In this document: piece after piece, positions 35,555 to 43,113 of the stretch
How positions within the stretch are numbered: the first letter of the stretch is position 1
How the letters are laid out: each line of letters starts with the position of its first letter
Source: RI-153 sp041391225
GTDB taxonomy: Bacteria > Chloroflexota > Anaerolineae > Caldilineales > Caldilineaceae
Direction of reading: 5' to 3'
Length of the DNA stretch: 64,000 nucleotides
Assembly: GCA_041391225.1 (NCBI GenBank)
Contig: JAWKOL010000015.1
Span: forward strand, 84,533-148,532
Program-made: the position numbers and the translations under genes
Notes under the pieces: model-generated
Seen by the model: the letters and a program-made list of their open reading frames with translations, nothing else
The model's database searches: none
Told to the model about the DNA's origin: nothing

Positions 35555-38545
35555 TTAGTGCGCTGTCAACGCCCGCCACACCCGCTCCGGCGTAAACTGG
35601 ATCTGGCGGATGCGCGCGCCCGTGGCGTCGAAGAGGCGGCGGCGATGGCCGGGGCCAGGTCGTCCATGGGGATCTCGGCCACGGCTTTGGCGCCGTAGGA
35701 CCGCTCGGTTCGTACGTCTGCACGAGGACCACGCCGATCTCGGGACTTCGTCGGCGGCGTAGATGCGGTAGTCGCCAAACTTCGTCGTCTGCAAGCGGCC
35801 CAGTTCGTCGTAGACCATGTCTTCGCTGAGCGCGTAGCCCAGCGCCTGGATCATGCCGCCTTCCACCTGCCCCGTAGCCGTGATGGGATTGATGGCCACG
35901 CCGCAATCCACCGCCATGACGATCTTTTTCGCCGTCACCTGGCCGGTTTCGGTGTCCACTTCCACTTCGGCGTATTGGGCGGCGAAGGGGGCGGGGCTGA
36001 CATAGCTCATGTGGCTGGCTGTCGCCATGATCTGGTGCTGTTCGGCCTGGTGCGTGCTGTGCAACGCCACCGTGGACAGCGTCACCGCGCGGCCATCCGG
36101 CGCGTGGACTCTGCCCACCTTCCAGCCACAGGCGTTCGGGGTCCGCGCCGGGGAGCAGGTGTTTGGCAGCGTGGGCGAAGATCTGCTGCGCCACCTGTTC
36201 CGCCGCTTTCATCACCGCGCCGCCCGAAATGTAGGTGGTGCTGCTGGCGTAGGCGCCGGTGTCGAAGGGGGTGAAATCGGTGTCGCTGCTGTAAATGACC
36301 ACCTCGTCCAGCGACACGCCCAGCGTCTCGGCGGCAATCTGCGCCAGGACGGCGTCGGAGCCGGTGCCCAGGTCGGTTGCGCCCACGAGCAGGTTGAACG
36401 AGCCGTCGTCGTTGAGTTTGATGCTGGCCGTCCATGTCCAGCCCGGCGATGCCGGTGCCGTGCATGCAGACAGCCATGCCAATGCCGCGGCGGATGTGCG
36501 GACGCCGGGTCGACCTTCCACGCCGGGTCGAAGCGACGATCCCAGCCGATGGCCGCGCCTTCTTCCACACACTCGGCCAGACCGCTGGTCATCCGCGTTG
36601 GGCGAAGCCTTCGCGGCCCTTCGCCCATTGCTTCGGCCATGGGCAGATCCTGGCCCACTTGATCCAGTTCGGGCCGCTTGAACTCGATGGGGTCGAGTCC
36701 ACGCGCCAGGGCCAATTCTTCCATGTGCTGTTCCAGGCCGAAGAGGATCTGCGCGTAGCCCCGAAACGCCGGGAACAGGTTTGTTGGTGTAGACCACGTC
36801 GCAGTCGAAGCGGGCGGCGGGCAGCCAATAGGTGCTCAGCGCCCGAAAACCGGTGACCATCTGCACGGTGAGGCCATGCGCCGTACGCTGGCGTCAGCGG
36901 TGACCTCACGATCCATGCCCACCAGTTTGCCGTCCTTGTCGATGCCGCTGCGGAAGCGCAAAATCTGCGGGTGACGTACGCGCCGACGTAAATTCCTGGG
37001 CGCGTGTACTCGAACTTCACCGGGCGACCGGTGGCGAGGGTGAGGTGGGCGCACAGGTCTTCGATGAGCATCTCCTGTTTGCCGCCGAAGCCGCCGCCGA
37101 TGCGTGGTTTCACCACACGGATGCGCCGCACGGGCAGGCCGATCAACGGGGCGACCATGCGCCGCACGTGGAAGGGACCTGCGTGCTGGTGCGGATGACG
37201 AGACGGTCATCTTCGTCCCAGTAGCTGACGACGATGTGCGGCTCGATGCTGGCCTGCTGCACCTGGTGGACGCTGTATTCGCTCGTAGACAAAATCAGCC
37301 TGCGCCAGGGCGGCGTCGACGTCGTGGTGATTCACCTCGATCTTGACGGCGATGTTGCGGGCGGCGTCGTGGATCTTCACGGCGTCGGGTTGGTCGGATC
37401 ACAGGTGCGCCGTCGGCCATCGCCGCCAGCGGATCGAAGACCGCGGGCAGGATCTCGTAGTCCACTTCGATCAGTTCCAGCGCCTGCTGCACCAGTTCGG
37501 GCGTCTCCGCGGCGACGACGGCCACACGGTCACCCACGTGACGCACTTTGTTGTCGAGGCTGACCTGATCGTAGGGCGGCGGATTGGGGTAGCTCTGTCC
37601 GCCACTGGCGTAGATGACTCGTTCTACGTCCTCGTGGGTGAGGACGGCGTGTACACCGGGCAGTGCCACGGCTTTGGACTTGTCGATGTTGCGGATGCGG
37701 GCGTGGGCGTGTGGGCTGGTCAACAGCCCGCCGTAGAGCATCCCTGGCATCTCCACGTCGTCTGCGAAGACGCCGCGCCCCTTGACCAGCTTGACCGCGT
37801 CCACCTTGGGTTCGGGCTTATTCACCACCTGCGTCTTCGGCGACGCCACGGTGACAGGGACAGTGCGCGTACGTGTCTGCGTGTCTGTGCCGTCGCCGGT
37901 GCGGTCATCAGGCGGGGAATCGGGCAACGAAGACGGCCATTCGCCCACGTCCGGCACGTCGCGGATCTCCACGGGCAGGGGATCGAGCGTCTCACCCCGA
38001 CGCAGCGCCGCTGTGCGCAGGATCGCCTGCACAGGCTTCAAATAGCCTGTGCAGCGACAGAGCACACCGGCAATCGCCTCACGCACCTCCGCTTCCGTCG
38101 GATCGGGGTTCTCGCTGAGCAATTTCTGCGCCGCCAACAACTGCGCCGGCGTGCCGTAGCCGCACTGGATCGCGCCGCATTGGACGAATTGCTCCTGGAG
38201 GGGGACCAGGGATCGGGGATCGGGGACTGGGGATTGGGGAGGAGTGGCTTGAGCGCTCCTGTTCCCAATTCCCGATCCCCAGTCCCCAGTCACCAGGCCC
38301 TCGGCCGTCACAATGGACGCGCCATCTGCCTGCGCTGCCAGCATTGTCCCCGCGTTGAGGAGGCGGTAGCTGGTGGGCTGCTCCGGCGTGAAGGTGAGGA
38401 GGACGGCGTCGGCGCCGGCTTCGCCGGTTTCGTCACCGTGTTTGACGCTGTAGTAGCGCAGACGGCGCAAGGCCGTGCGCAATAGTTCCCCAGCGTGGAC
38501 GTTCAGGGTGTGTTCGGTGCCGTTGACGGTGAGGTTGATGATCAT
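35555..38545 (-). pseudogene. Xanthine-dehydrogenase-like large subunit (fused ferredoxin-like and molybdopterin domains), many frameshifts
   Basis: ATG 38543-38545 with GAGGAA upstream. N-terminus MIINLTVNGTEHTLNVHAGE, then KHGDETGEAGADAVLL where plant-type ferredoxins have C-x4-C-x2-C: all three cluster Cys are replaced. The second cluster domain keeps QCG and LCRCTGY but has GYGTP for GFCTP. The Mo domain follows: FADDVEMPGMLYGGLLTSPH, VKPRIGGGFGGKQEMLIEDL, GTGIAGLDMD, DLGTGSDAVLAQIAAETLG, DCGVAINPITATGQVEGGMI, IPMDDLAPAIAAA. From 37.4 kb to the end roughly ten single-base shifts occur, while 37.4-38.5 kb is clean. A ~30-residue repeat-encoded insertion lies at 38205-38295. Substrate unknown; a Mo-dependent hydroxylase is likely. 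Confidence 0.85.
38205..38295. repeat. GGGGACTGGGGATT foldback repeat inserted in the xanthine-dehydrogenase-like gene
   Basis: Left arm 38209-38240 of GGGGATCGGGGACTGGGGAT units, right arm 38262-38294 of their complement, around GGAGTGGCTTGAGCGCTCC. It reads in frame as VTGDWGSGIGNRSAQATPPQ and further residues, between AEGL and the conserved LQEQFVQCGAIQCG. Confidence 0.88.
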
Positions 38546-38623
38546 TCGGATTCCTCTACAAGGCGTAAGAATTCGGCGAAAGCAAGCAATTCGGTTCAAT
38601 CAGCTCTTGATGAAAGGATAACG

Positions 38624-39007
38624 TCAAAGCTCAAGTTCTTTGCGGTTGATTGTTTTCCGCAACGAATCAGTCGCCATGTCCCAGTCGATGAAATCGAGCT
38701 TGCGATCTGGGAAGAACTTCTCCACATCACCCCAGGCGGCGAAGTAGTCGAAGCCTTCCCTGCCTTCCACGGCCATGTCGACGTCGGTTTTTTCGTGGAA
38801 CCACGCTTCGTGGACAAGCGAACCAAACAGGACGACACGCCGCACGTTGTACTTCTGTCGTAGCATCTCCGCCGCCTGGCGCGCCCGCTGGATCAGATCC
38901 TCGCGCTGGGCGATCTGTTCGGGCGTCAACTCGACTGGTTTCTGTTTGCGCAATGCCACTACGTATGGCATCAGCTCTTCACGGGTCATTTCCAGGATGG
39001 TGGGCAT
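38624..39007 (-). CDS. MNT-type nucleotidyltransferase domain protein
   Basis: 127 residues. The minimal nucleotidyltransferase motif is VVLFGSLVHEAWFHEKTDVD (GS then DxD), followed by DVEKFFPDRKLDFIDW carrying the third acidic residue. ATG 39005-39007 has GGAG 9 bases upstream. Such MNT proteins often pair with HEPN toxins and AMPylate them; no HEPN gene is visible here. It follows DUF433 and precedes the xanthine-dehydrogenase-like gene, all on one strand. Confidence 0.82.
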   Translation of the reverse strand: MPTILEMTREELMPYVVALRKQKPVELTPEQIAQREDLIQRARQAAEMLRQKYNVRRVVLFGSLVHEAWFHEKTDVDMAVEGREGFDYFAAWGDVEKFFPDRKLDFIDWDMATDSLRKTINRKELEL

Positions 39008-39033
39008 GGGTTGTATCTCCGTCGACTTGAGCA

Positions 39034-39354
39034 TTACTGTATCCGATAACGGGCGCGTAGCTCGGCTAGCCTGGGAAACTCCGGTAGCTCCTGGCGCAGT
39101 TGCTCAACCTCTTCGGCGATCTGAGATCGGTACTCATTGATCTGCTCACGATGATCCCAGTAGTAGGCCAGCGCCGAGTAGACTTGTCCTAGCGTTAGCG
39201 GCGGGTGCTGGTAGGCGATCTCTTCTGCGCTCCATCCCCACTCCACATGCTCGGTGACGAGATCGGCGACCTTGAGGCGACTTCCGGCAATCATAGCGAC
39301 GCTGCTTTCGTCCAGAATGATATGTTCGTACCGGGTTTCTACTGTCGTGCTCAT
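39034..39354 (-). CDS. DUF433 domain protein (antitoxin-like)
   Basis: 106 residues: YEHIILDESSVAMIAGSRLK, VADLVTEHVEWGWSAEEIAY, QHPPLTLGQVYSALAYYWDH, the DUF433 winged-helix pattern, with a C-terminal charged helix. ATG 39352-39354 overlaps the stop of the Uma2 gene by one base (TGATG), implying coupling. DUF433 proteins are often antitoxins to nuclease-like partners. Confidence 0.88.
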   Translation of the reverse strand: MSTTVETRYEHIILDESSVAMIAGSRLKVADLVTEHVEWGWSAEEIAYQHPPLTLGQVYSALAYYWDHREQINEYRSQIAEEVEQLRQELPEFPRLAELRARYRIQ

Positions 39355-39872
39355 CACTGACCTCCCAACGTCTTCATAAATTCGGCATGCGCTGCGCTTT
39401 CGATCCCCGCCTGCATCGTCGCCAGGACCAGCGACATGTCCCCTTGTAGGAGGGCTTTGGCGTGGAGATCCAGCCCGGGGAAGACGGTGCTGCGCACGAT
39501 GCCTTCGTTGTCCACATGGGCCGGAAGGTATTGTCCGTCTTGTAGGCGATGCCAATGGGTCTCTTTGTCGGCAAGTGTCCAGACAATATACTCCTTCACA
39601 CCGATACGGCAGTAAACGTCGCGTTTCTCGTTGAACTCGTAGGTGGTCGTGTCTTCGGCGATTTCAAGAATGAGTTCTGGCGCGCCTGCCAGGTAGTCCT
39701 CGTCGGTGACCCAACTGCCGCCGTTCTGTTCCAGACACAGAACCGCATCCGGTTGAAATTCGTTTGCATCATCCACGATCAGCGTCGGGTGAGCACATGC
39801 CATTCGAGTGTGGAACTCGAAACGGTTGAGTTGGTCGCTGTCCTGTAAAGGTTGAGCGTTATGGCGTAGCAC
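39354..39872 (-). CDS. Uma2-family putative endonuclease with internal deletion
   Basis: Candidate start GTG 39870-39872, preceded by GAGG. N-terminus VLRHNAQPLQDSDQLNRFEF, then abruptly EFQPDAVLCLEQNGGSWVTD, DYLAGAPELILEIAEDTTTY, KRDVYCRIGVKEYIVW, GIVRSTVFPGLDLHAKALL. PD-(D/E)xK elements (PDAVL; ELILEIAEDT...K) are present, but ~85 residues normally found between the N-terminal RxEFxxR segment and the QPD strand are missing, including the ELIEG motif. It is probably inactive. It sits 13 bases after the FAD subunit and overlaps DUF433. Confidence 0.7.
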   Translation of the reverse strand: MLRHNAQPLQDSDQLNRFEFHTRMACAHPTLIVDDANEFQPDAVLCLEQNGGSWVTDEDYLAGAPELILEIAEDTTTYEFNEKRDVYCRIGVKEYIVWTLADKETHWHRLQDGQYLPAHVDNEGIVRSTVFPGLDLHAKALLQGDMSLVLATMQAGIESAAHAEFMKTLGGQ

Positions 39873-39885
39873 AAGAACCTCGTTT

Positions 39886-40767
39886 TTAACCAGAAAGGGT
39901 GGCCTTCGCTTCATCCAGCGCCCGTTGACGCACAACCCCAGCCATTTCGCGCCGATATTCGGCGCTGCCCTTGAAATCGGAGACAGGCGCCATCGCCTCG
40001 TCATCCAGGATCGGGCGCGCCGCCACGCCACACAGGACCACCCGCTCGACGTCTTCACCCGCCACCGCCACTGCCGCCACGATAGGACGGTCCATGGGCG
40101 TGCGGGCGATGCGGGCGTGTCCACTGGTGAGGGGACGCAGGGGAATGCGGATTTCGGTGAGCAGGAGGCCCTCACTCCAGAGGCCCTCACCCCCAACCCC
40201 TCTCCCGTCAGACCGGGAGAGGGGGGCCAGATCGTGTCGACTTGCCGGTTCTGCCTGTGTGGGCTTTTCGGTAGAGGATACAGGCGCGGCGATCCCCTTT
40301 GTCTCCCCTCTCCCAGTCCCCTGGGAGAGGGGTTGGGGGTGAGGGCCTCCGCCATACACCACACTTGCCCCCAACGCCAACAACGCAGCATAGAGTTCGC
40401 TGTCGGCTTCGGCGGCGGCGACGATGCCGCCCAGGGTGGCGGCGTTGCGCAGGTTGATCGGTCCTTCGTAGCGGGCGACGCGGCGCAGAAGACCGCCGGC
40501 CAGGTCCGCAGCAACAGGATGGGCGATGAGATCGCTGATCGTGGTCATGGCGCCGACGCGCAGTTCGTTGTCTTCGGCGTGGATGTAGGAGAGACCGAGG
40601 CCGCTGAGATCGACGACGCCGTCCACGTCGCGGCGGGCGCGGGTCTCCAGTTCGCCGATGAGACGCGATCCACCGGCCAGCGGCACAAGTCGGGTCTCGG
40701 TGCGGCTGAGCAACTGAAGCGCTTCGGCGAGGGTGGCAGGTTTGTGGTATTCGTTGAGCAGTGCCAT
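39886..40767 (-). CDS. FAD-binding subunit of a xanthine-dehydrogenase-like enzyme (CoxM/CutM type)
   Basis: 293 residues: YHKPATLAEALQLLSRTETR, FAD-binding LAGGSRLIGE, GAMTTISDLIAH, EGPINLRNAATLGGIVAAAE, then C-terminal domain ARIARTPMDRPIVAAVAVAG. Electrons from the Mo subunit would pass to this FAD. About 60 residues (GPHPQPLSQGTGRGE onward to LWSEG) between GASVVYGG and LLLTEIRIPL are encoded by a long inverted repeat. It begins the operon FAD subunit, Uma2, DUF433, MNT, Mo subunit. Confidence 0.88.
   Translation of the reverse strand: MALLNEYHKPATLAEALQLLSRTETRLVPLAGGSRLIGELETRARRDVDGVVDLSGLGLSYIHAEDNELRVGAMTTISDLIAHPVAADLAGGLLRRVARYEGPINLRNAATLGGIVAAAEADSELYAALLALGASVVYGGGPHPQPLSQGTGRGETKGIAAPVSSTEKPTQAEPASRHDLAPLSRSDGRGVGGEGLWSEGLLLTEIRIPLRPLTSGHARIARTPMDRPIVAAVAVAGEDVERVVLCGVAARPILDDEAMAPVSDFKGSAEYRREMAGVVRQRALDEAKATLSG
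40168..40350. repeat. CCCTCACCCCCAACCCCTCTCCC inverted repeat inserted in the FAD-subunit gene
   Basis: 24-base arms 40183-40206 and 40323-40346 are perfect complements, with further GGGAGAGG/CCTCTCCC pairs inside. The CCCTCACCCC/CCTCTCCC word is typical of mobile intergenic repeats. No stop codon is created in the FAD-subunit frame over the insert. Confidence 0.9.
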
Positions 40768-40782
40768 AAAGACTCCTTATTT

Positions 40783-40894
40783 ACGATTTTCGATTGACGA
40801 TTTTCGATTGTCGTTACGTCGGTACAATTCCTCAATTGGCGTCATTCGCTCAACCGAGAAATCGTAAATCGTCAATCGAAAATCGTAAATGCTT
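40783..40894. repeat. ATTTACGATTTTCGATTGACG foldback repeat
   Basis: Left arm TTTACGATTTTCGATTGACG and right arm GTCAATCGAAAATCGTAAAT flank ~50 bases. The right arm supplies the last codons and stop of the epimerase gene (AFTIFD, TGA). Same word as the insertion in LuxR1. Confidence 0.85.
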
Positions 40895-41861
40895 CCAACA
40901 GTTCTGCCTCACGTTGACGTGTGATGCCTGCGCGCCATTGGTGATCCTCGGACCGCGTCGCCGCCCAGGCCAGTGTGTCGTTCACGGTGACGTCGAGTGG
41001 ACGAAAAGAGAGGCCGTCGGCGATGGCTTTTTCGACGTTGAAGTAGGCGAAGCCGGCCATGCTGGGATCGTCACCCACCCACAGCGGCATCTCCTGCCAG
41101 GGCTGCACACCCTTTTCGAGCAGGAAGGCTTCATCCACCCAGTGGAAACGGGCGTCGCTGCCGCTGATCTGCTTGCTTGTTTCGAGAATCGATCCTATTG
41201 TGAGGGCGTGGCCGGTGGCGTTGTAGACGCCGGTTTTGCGTACTTCCGCCATGTGGACGATCCACTCGGCCAGGTCGCGGACGTCGATGATCTCTGCCGG
41301 ATAGTCGGGTCGCCCCGGCGCGAGGACGTCTCCGCCGTCGGCCACGCGTACGGGCCAGTAGGTGAAGCGATCCGTGGGGTCATTCGGGCCGACGATGAGG
41401 CCAGGGCGCACGTTGAAGACGCGGCCGGGCATGGCGGCTTCGGCGGCTTCTTCGCACAGCGCCTTGAGCGGGCCGTAGGTTTCGCCTGTCACCTGCTCCA
41501 CGGTGGGATCGTCGATGCGACCCACCGGCGCGCTTTCGTCGATGCCCGGTTTGCTGAAATCAGCATAAACCGACAACGACGAGACGAAGGTGTAGTGGTC
41601 CACGGCGTCGGCCAGGAGTTGGGCAGATTGGCGCACAGCGCGTGGGATGTAGCCACAGGTGTCGATGACGGCATCCCAGCGGCGGCCTGCGAGGGCGGCG
41701 AGATCGTTGTCGCGGTCCCCGCGTAGTTTTTCCACGTCGGGGAAGAGATCGGGGTTGTGCTGCCCGCGGTTGAAGAGCGTGATCTCGTGTCCACGCGCCA
41801 GGGCGGCTTCTACCAAATGGCGACCCAGAAAGACTGTGCCGCCCAGGATCAACAGGTTCAT
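40872..41861 (-). CDS. NAD-dependent epimerase/dehydratase family protein
   Basis: 329 residues. Rossmann start MNLLILGGTVFLGRHLVEAA (GGTxFLG, the variant seen in CSP41-like extended SDRs), DAVIDTCGYIPRAVRQSAQL, YTFVSSLSVYADF, then GETYGPLKALCEEAAEAAM where YGPLK stands for YxxxK. C-terminal substrate domain AYFNVEKAIADGLSFRPLDV. ATG 41859-41861 has AAGGAG at 15-10 bases upstream. It starts 4 bases after the DUF624 stop, so the two form an operon. A sugar-nucleotide or RNA-binding role is possible. Confidence 0.9.
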   Translation of the reverse strand: MNLLILGGTVFLGRHLVEAALARGHEITLFNRGQHNPDLFPDVEKLRGDRDNDLAALAGRRWDAVIDTCGYIPRAVRQSAQLLADAVDHYTFVSSLSVYADFSKPGIDESAPVGRIDDPTVEQVTGETYGPLKALCEEAAEAAMPGRVFNVRPGLIVGPNDPTDRFTYWPVRVADGGDVLAPGRPDYPAEIIDVRDLAEWIVHMAEVRKTGVYNATGHALTIGSILETSKQISGSDARFHWVDEAFLLEKGVQPWQEMPLWVGDDPSMAGFAYFNVEKAIADGLSFRPLDVTVNDTLAWAATRSEDHQWRAGITRQREAELLEAFTIFD

Positions 41862-41865
41862 GGCG

Positions 41866-42501
41866 TCATCTCCTTGCGTCCACTTGCGGCGGTTGCGGGG
41901 CAAGATCCATCTCTTGCAGCGCGCCCACCAGCGCAAAGTTGGCCGATACGGCGATTGCCGCCGGCATCAACAACAGGATCGGCAGCACGGTGACAAAGCT
42001 GATCACCAGCAGTAGGATTTGGAAGATCAGCATCAGAAAGGTGTAGACAGGATAGCGCAATGCCAGCAGCACAGCGTTGCGGAAGACCATGCGCAGGCTG
42101 GGTTCGTCCAGTTGCCAGAAGAGCGCAAAGAAGTACTGGCTCGACATCATCAACAGGATCAGGATCCAGATGAAGACGATGCCAATGATCTGCATCCACG
42201 ACGCTGCGCTGTTGAGATAAAAGACGATGTTCATCACGACGCCGGCATAGAACAGGATGTGCAGCACGTAGAGCAACCAGCCTTTGCCGATGTGCTGGCG
42301 GGCGCTCTCCCAGAAAAAGCTGCTATCGACACGTTTATAGTTGGCGACGCGGTTGGCCGCCATGTTCAAGCCGAGCGTGGCCGGCGCAGCCGTCACCACC
42401 AGGACCGTCCCCAGCCACCAGAGCGCGCTCAACCACACCCACAGGAAGAGTTCATCGTAGATTGCTTTGAGCGAACGCCCCATCACAATGAATGCTTTCA
42501 T
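41866..42501 (-). CDS. DUF624 (YesL-like) membrane protein
   Basis: 211 residues, about five TM segments (LFLWVWLSALWWLGTVLVVT, LLYVLHILFYAGVVMNIVFY, MQIIGIVFIWILILLMMSSQ, VYTFLMLIFQILLLVISFVT). YesL/DUF624 proteins often accompany carbohydrate transporters; none is adjacent. ATG 42499-42501 with GAGGTGAA upstream. First gene of a two-gene operon with the epimerase. Confidence 0.85.
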   Translation of the reverse strand: MKAFIVMGRSLKAIYDELFLWVWLSALWWLGTVLVVTAAPATLGLNMAANRVANYKRVDSSFFWESARQHIGKGWLLYVLHILFYAGVVMNIVFYLNSAASWMQIIGIVFIWILILLMMSSQYFFALFWQLDEPSLRMVFRNAVLLALRYPVYTFLMLIFQILLLVISFVTVLPILLLMPAAIAVSANFALVGALQEMDLAPQPPQVDARR

Positions 42502-42539
42502 TTCACCTCGCCGATCATCTTGAATGGAACCACATCAGA

Positions 42540-42570
42540 AACCCGCCGGGTTACAGAAAACCCGACAGGT
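42540..42570. repeat. AACCCGCCGGGTT foldback repeat, copy 3
   Basis: AACCCGCCGGGTT and AACCCGACAGGTT around ACAGA, 11 of 13 pairs; trailing TCTCCGCC also matches copy 1. Upstream of DUF624. Confidence 0.7.
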
Positions 42571-42683
42571 TGTGTCTCCGCCACCCGCTCCTGCCTAGAC
42601 GCCTCCGTCTGGTTGCTCGGGCTAGGTGGAATGCATTATAGCATTAGGCGCGGCCTGGGATAAAGGGATCTATCTGGCGGCGT

Positions 42684-42772
42684 AGAATAGAACGCGGATC
42701 GAGCGGATTAGGCGGATTGAAGCAGAAAAATCCGCGCTGATCCGCTCAATCCGCTTAATCAGCGTTCTATCT
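42684..42772. repeat. AGAACGCGGATC...GCGGATT foldback repeat, copy 3
   Basis: TAGAACGCGGATCGAGCGGA and its near complement TCCGCTTAATCAGCGTTCTA flank GAAGCAGAAAAATCCGCGC. It lies in the divergent region between DUF624 and the small membrane gene. Confidence 0.85.
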
Positions 42773-42793
42773 CACGGTGCTATCCCAGATCTT

Positions 42794-42822
42794 TTGGATT
42801 TCCTTGACGCGCCCGCTATAAT
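42794..42822 (+). promoter_or_regulatory. Promoter TTGGAT-17-TATAAT
   Basis: TTGGAT 42794-42799 and a perfect TATAAT 42817-42822, spacing 17, 44 bases upstream of the GTG of the small membrane protein. It probably also serves metG. Confidence 0.6.
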
Positions 42823-42865
42823 CTAGGGCGTAGTCTCTCTTCTGCTCGCAGGAAAGGGAAGCAGT

Positions 42866-43069
42866 GTGAATCGGTTCATGCGCGGTACAGAAATCCGGCT
42901 CGTCGTCGGATTTTTTGTCCTCTTGTACGGAGTGGGCGGCGGCCTGATCTGGGCATTTTACGGCCGCAACGCCGCCATCCTCGGCATGTTGTGCATGACC
43001 GGCGGGTTGCTTTTCTTCCTCCTTCTCTACGCGATTGTGTGGGCGCTAGGCAAGTGGGCGGGCGAGTAA
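42866..43069 (+). CDS. 67-aa two-TM membrane protein
   Basis: Starts at GTG (NRFMRGTEIRLVVGFFVLLY) behind AGGAAAGGG. Two hydrophobic helices (LVVGFFVLLYGVGGGLIWAF, LCMTGGLLFFLLLYAIVWAL) are joined by a short YGRNAAILG turn. It precedes metG by 44 bases and shares its promoter. No family name recognised. Confidence 0.75.
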   Translation: MNRFMRGTEIRLVVGFFVLLYGVGGGLIWAFYGRNAAILGMLCMTGGLLFFLLLYAIVWALGKWAGE

Positions 43070-43113
43070 ACACACACTATCTTTATTCATCTCTTCACAC
43101 AGGACACGGAGCC

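Noticed and set aside
35350..35595. Plus-strand frames near 35.4 kb
   Set aside because: They are antisense to the damaged DUF4160 gene, whose HEPPHIHVQR motif is clear on the minus strand.
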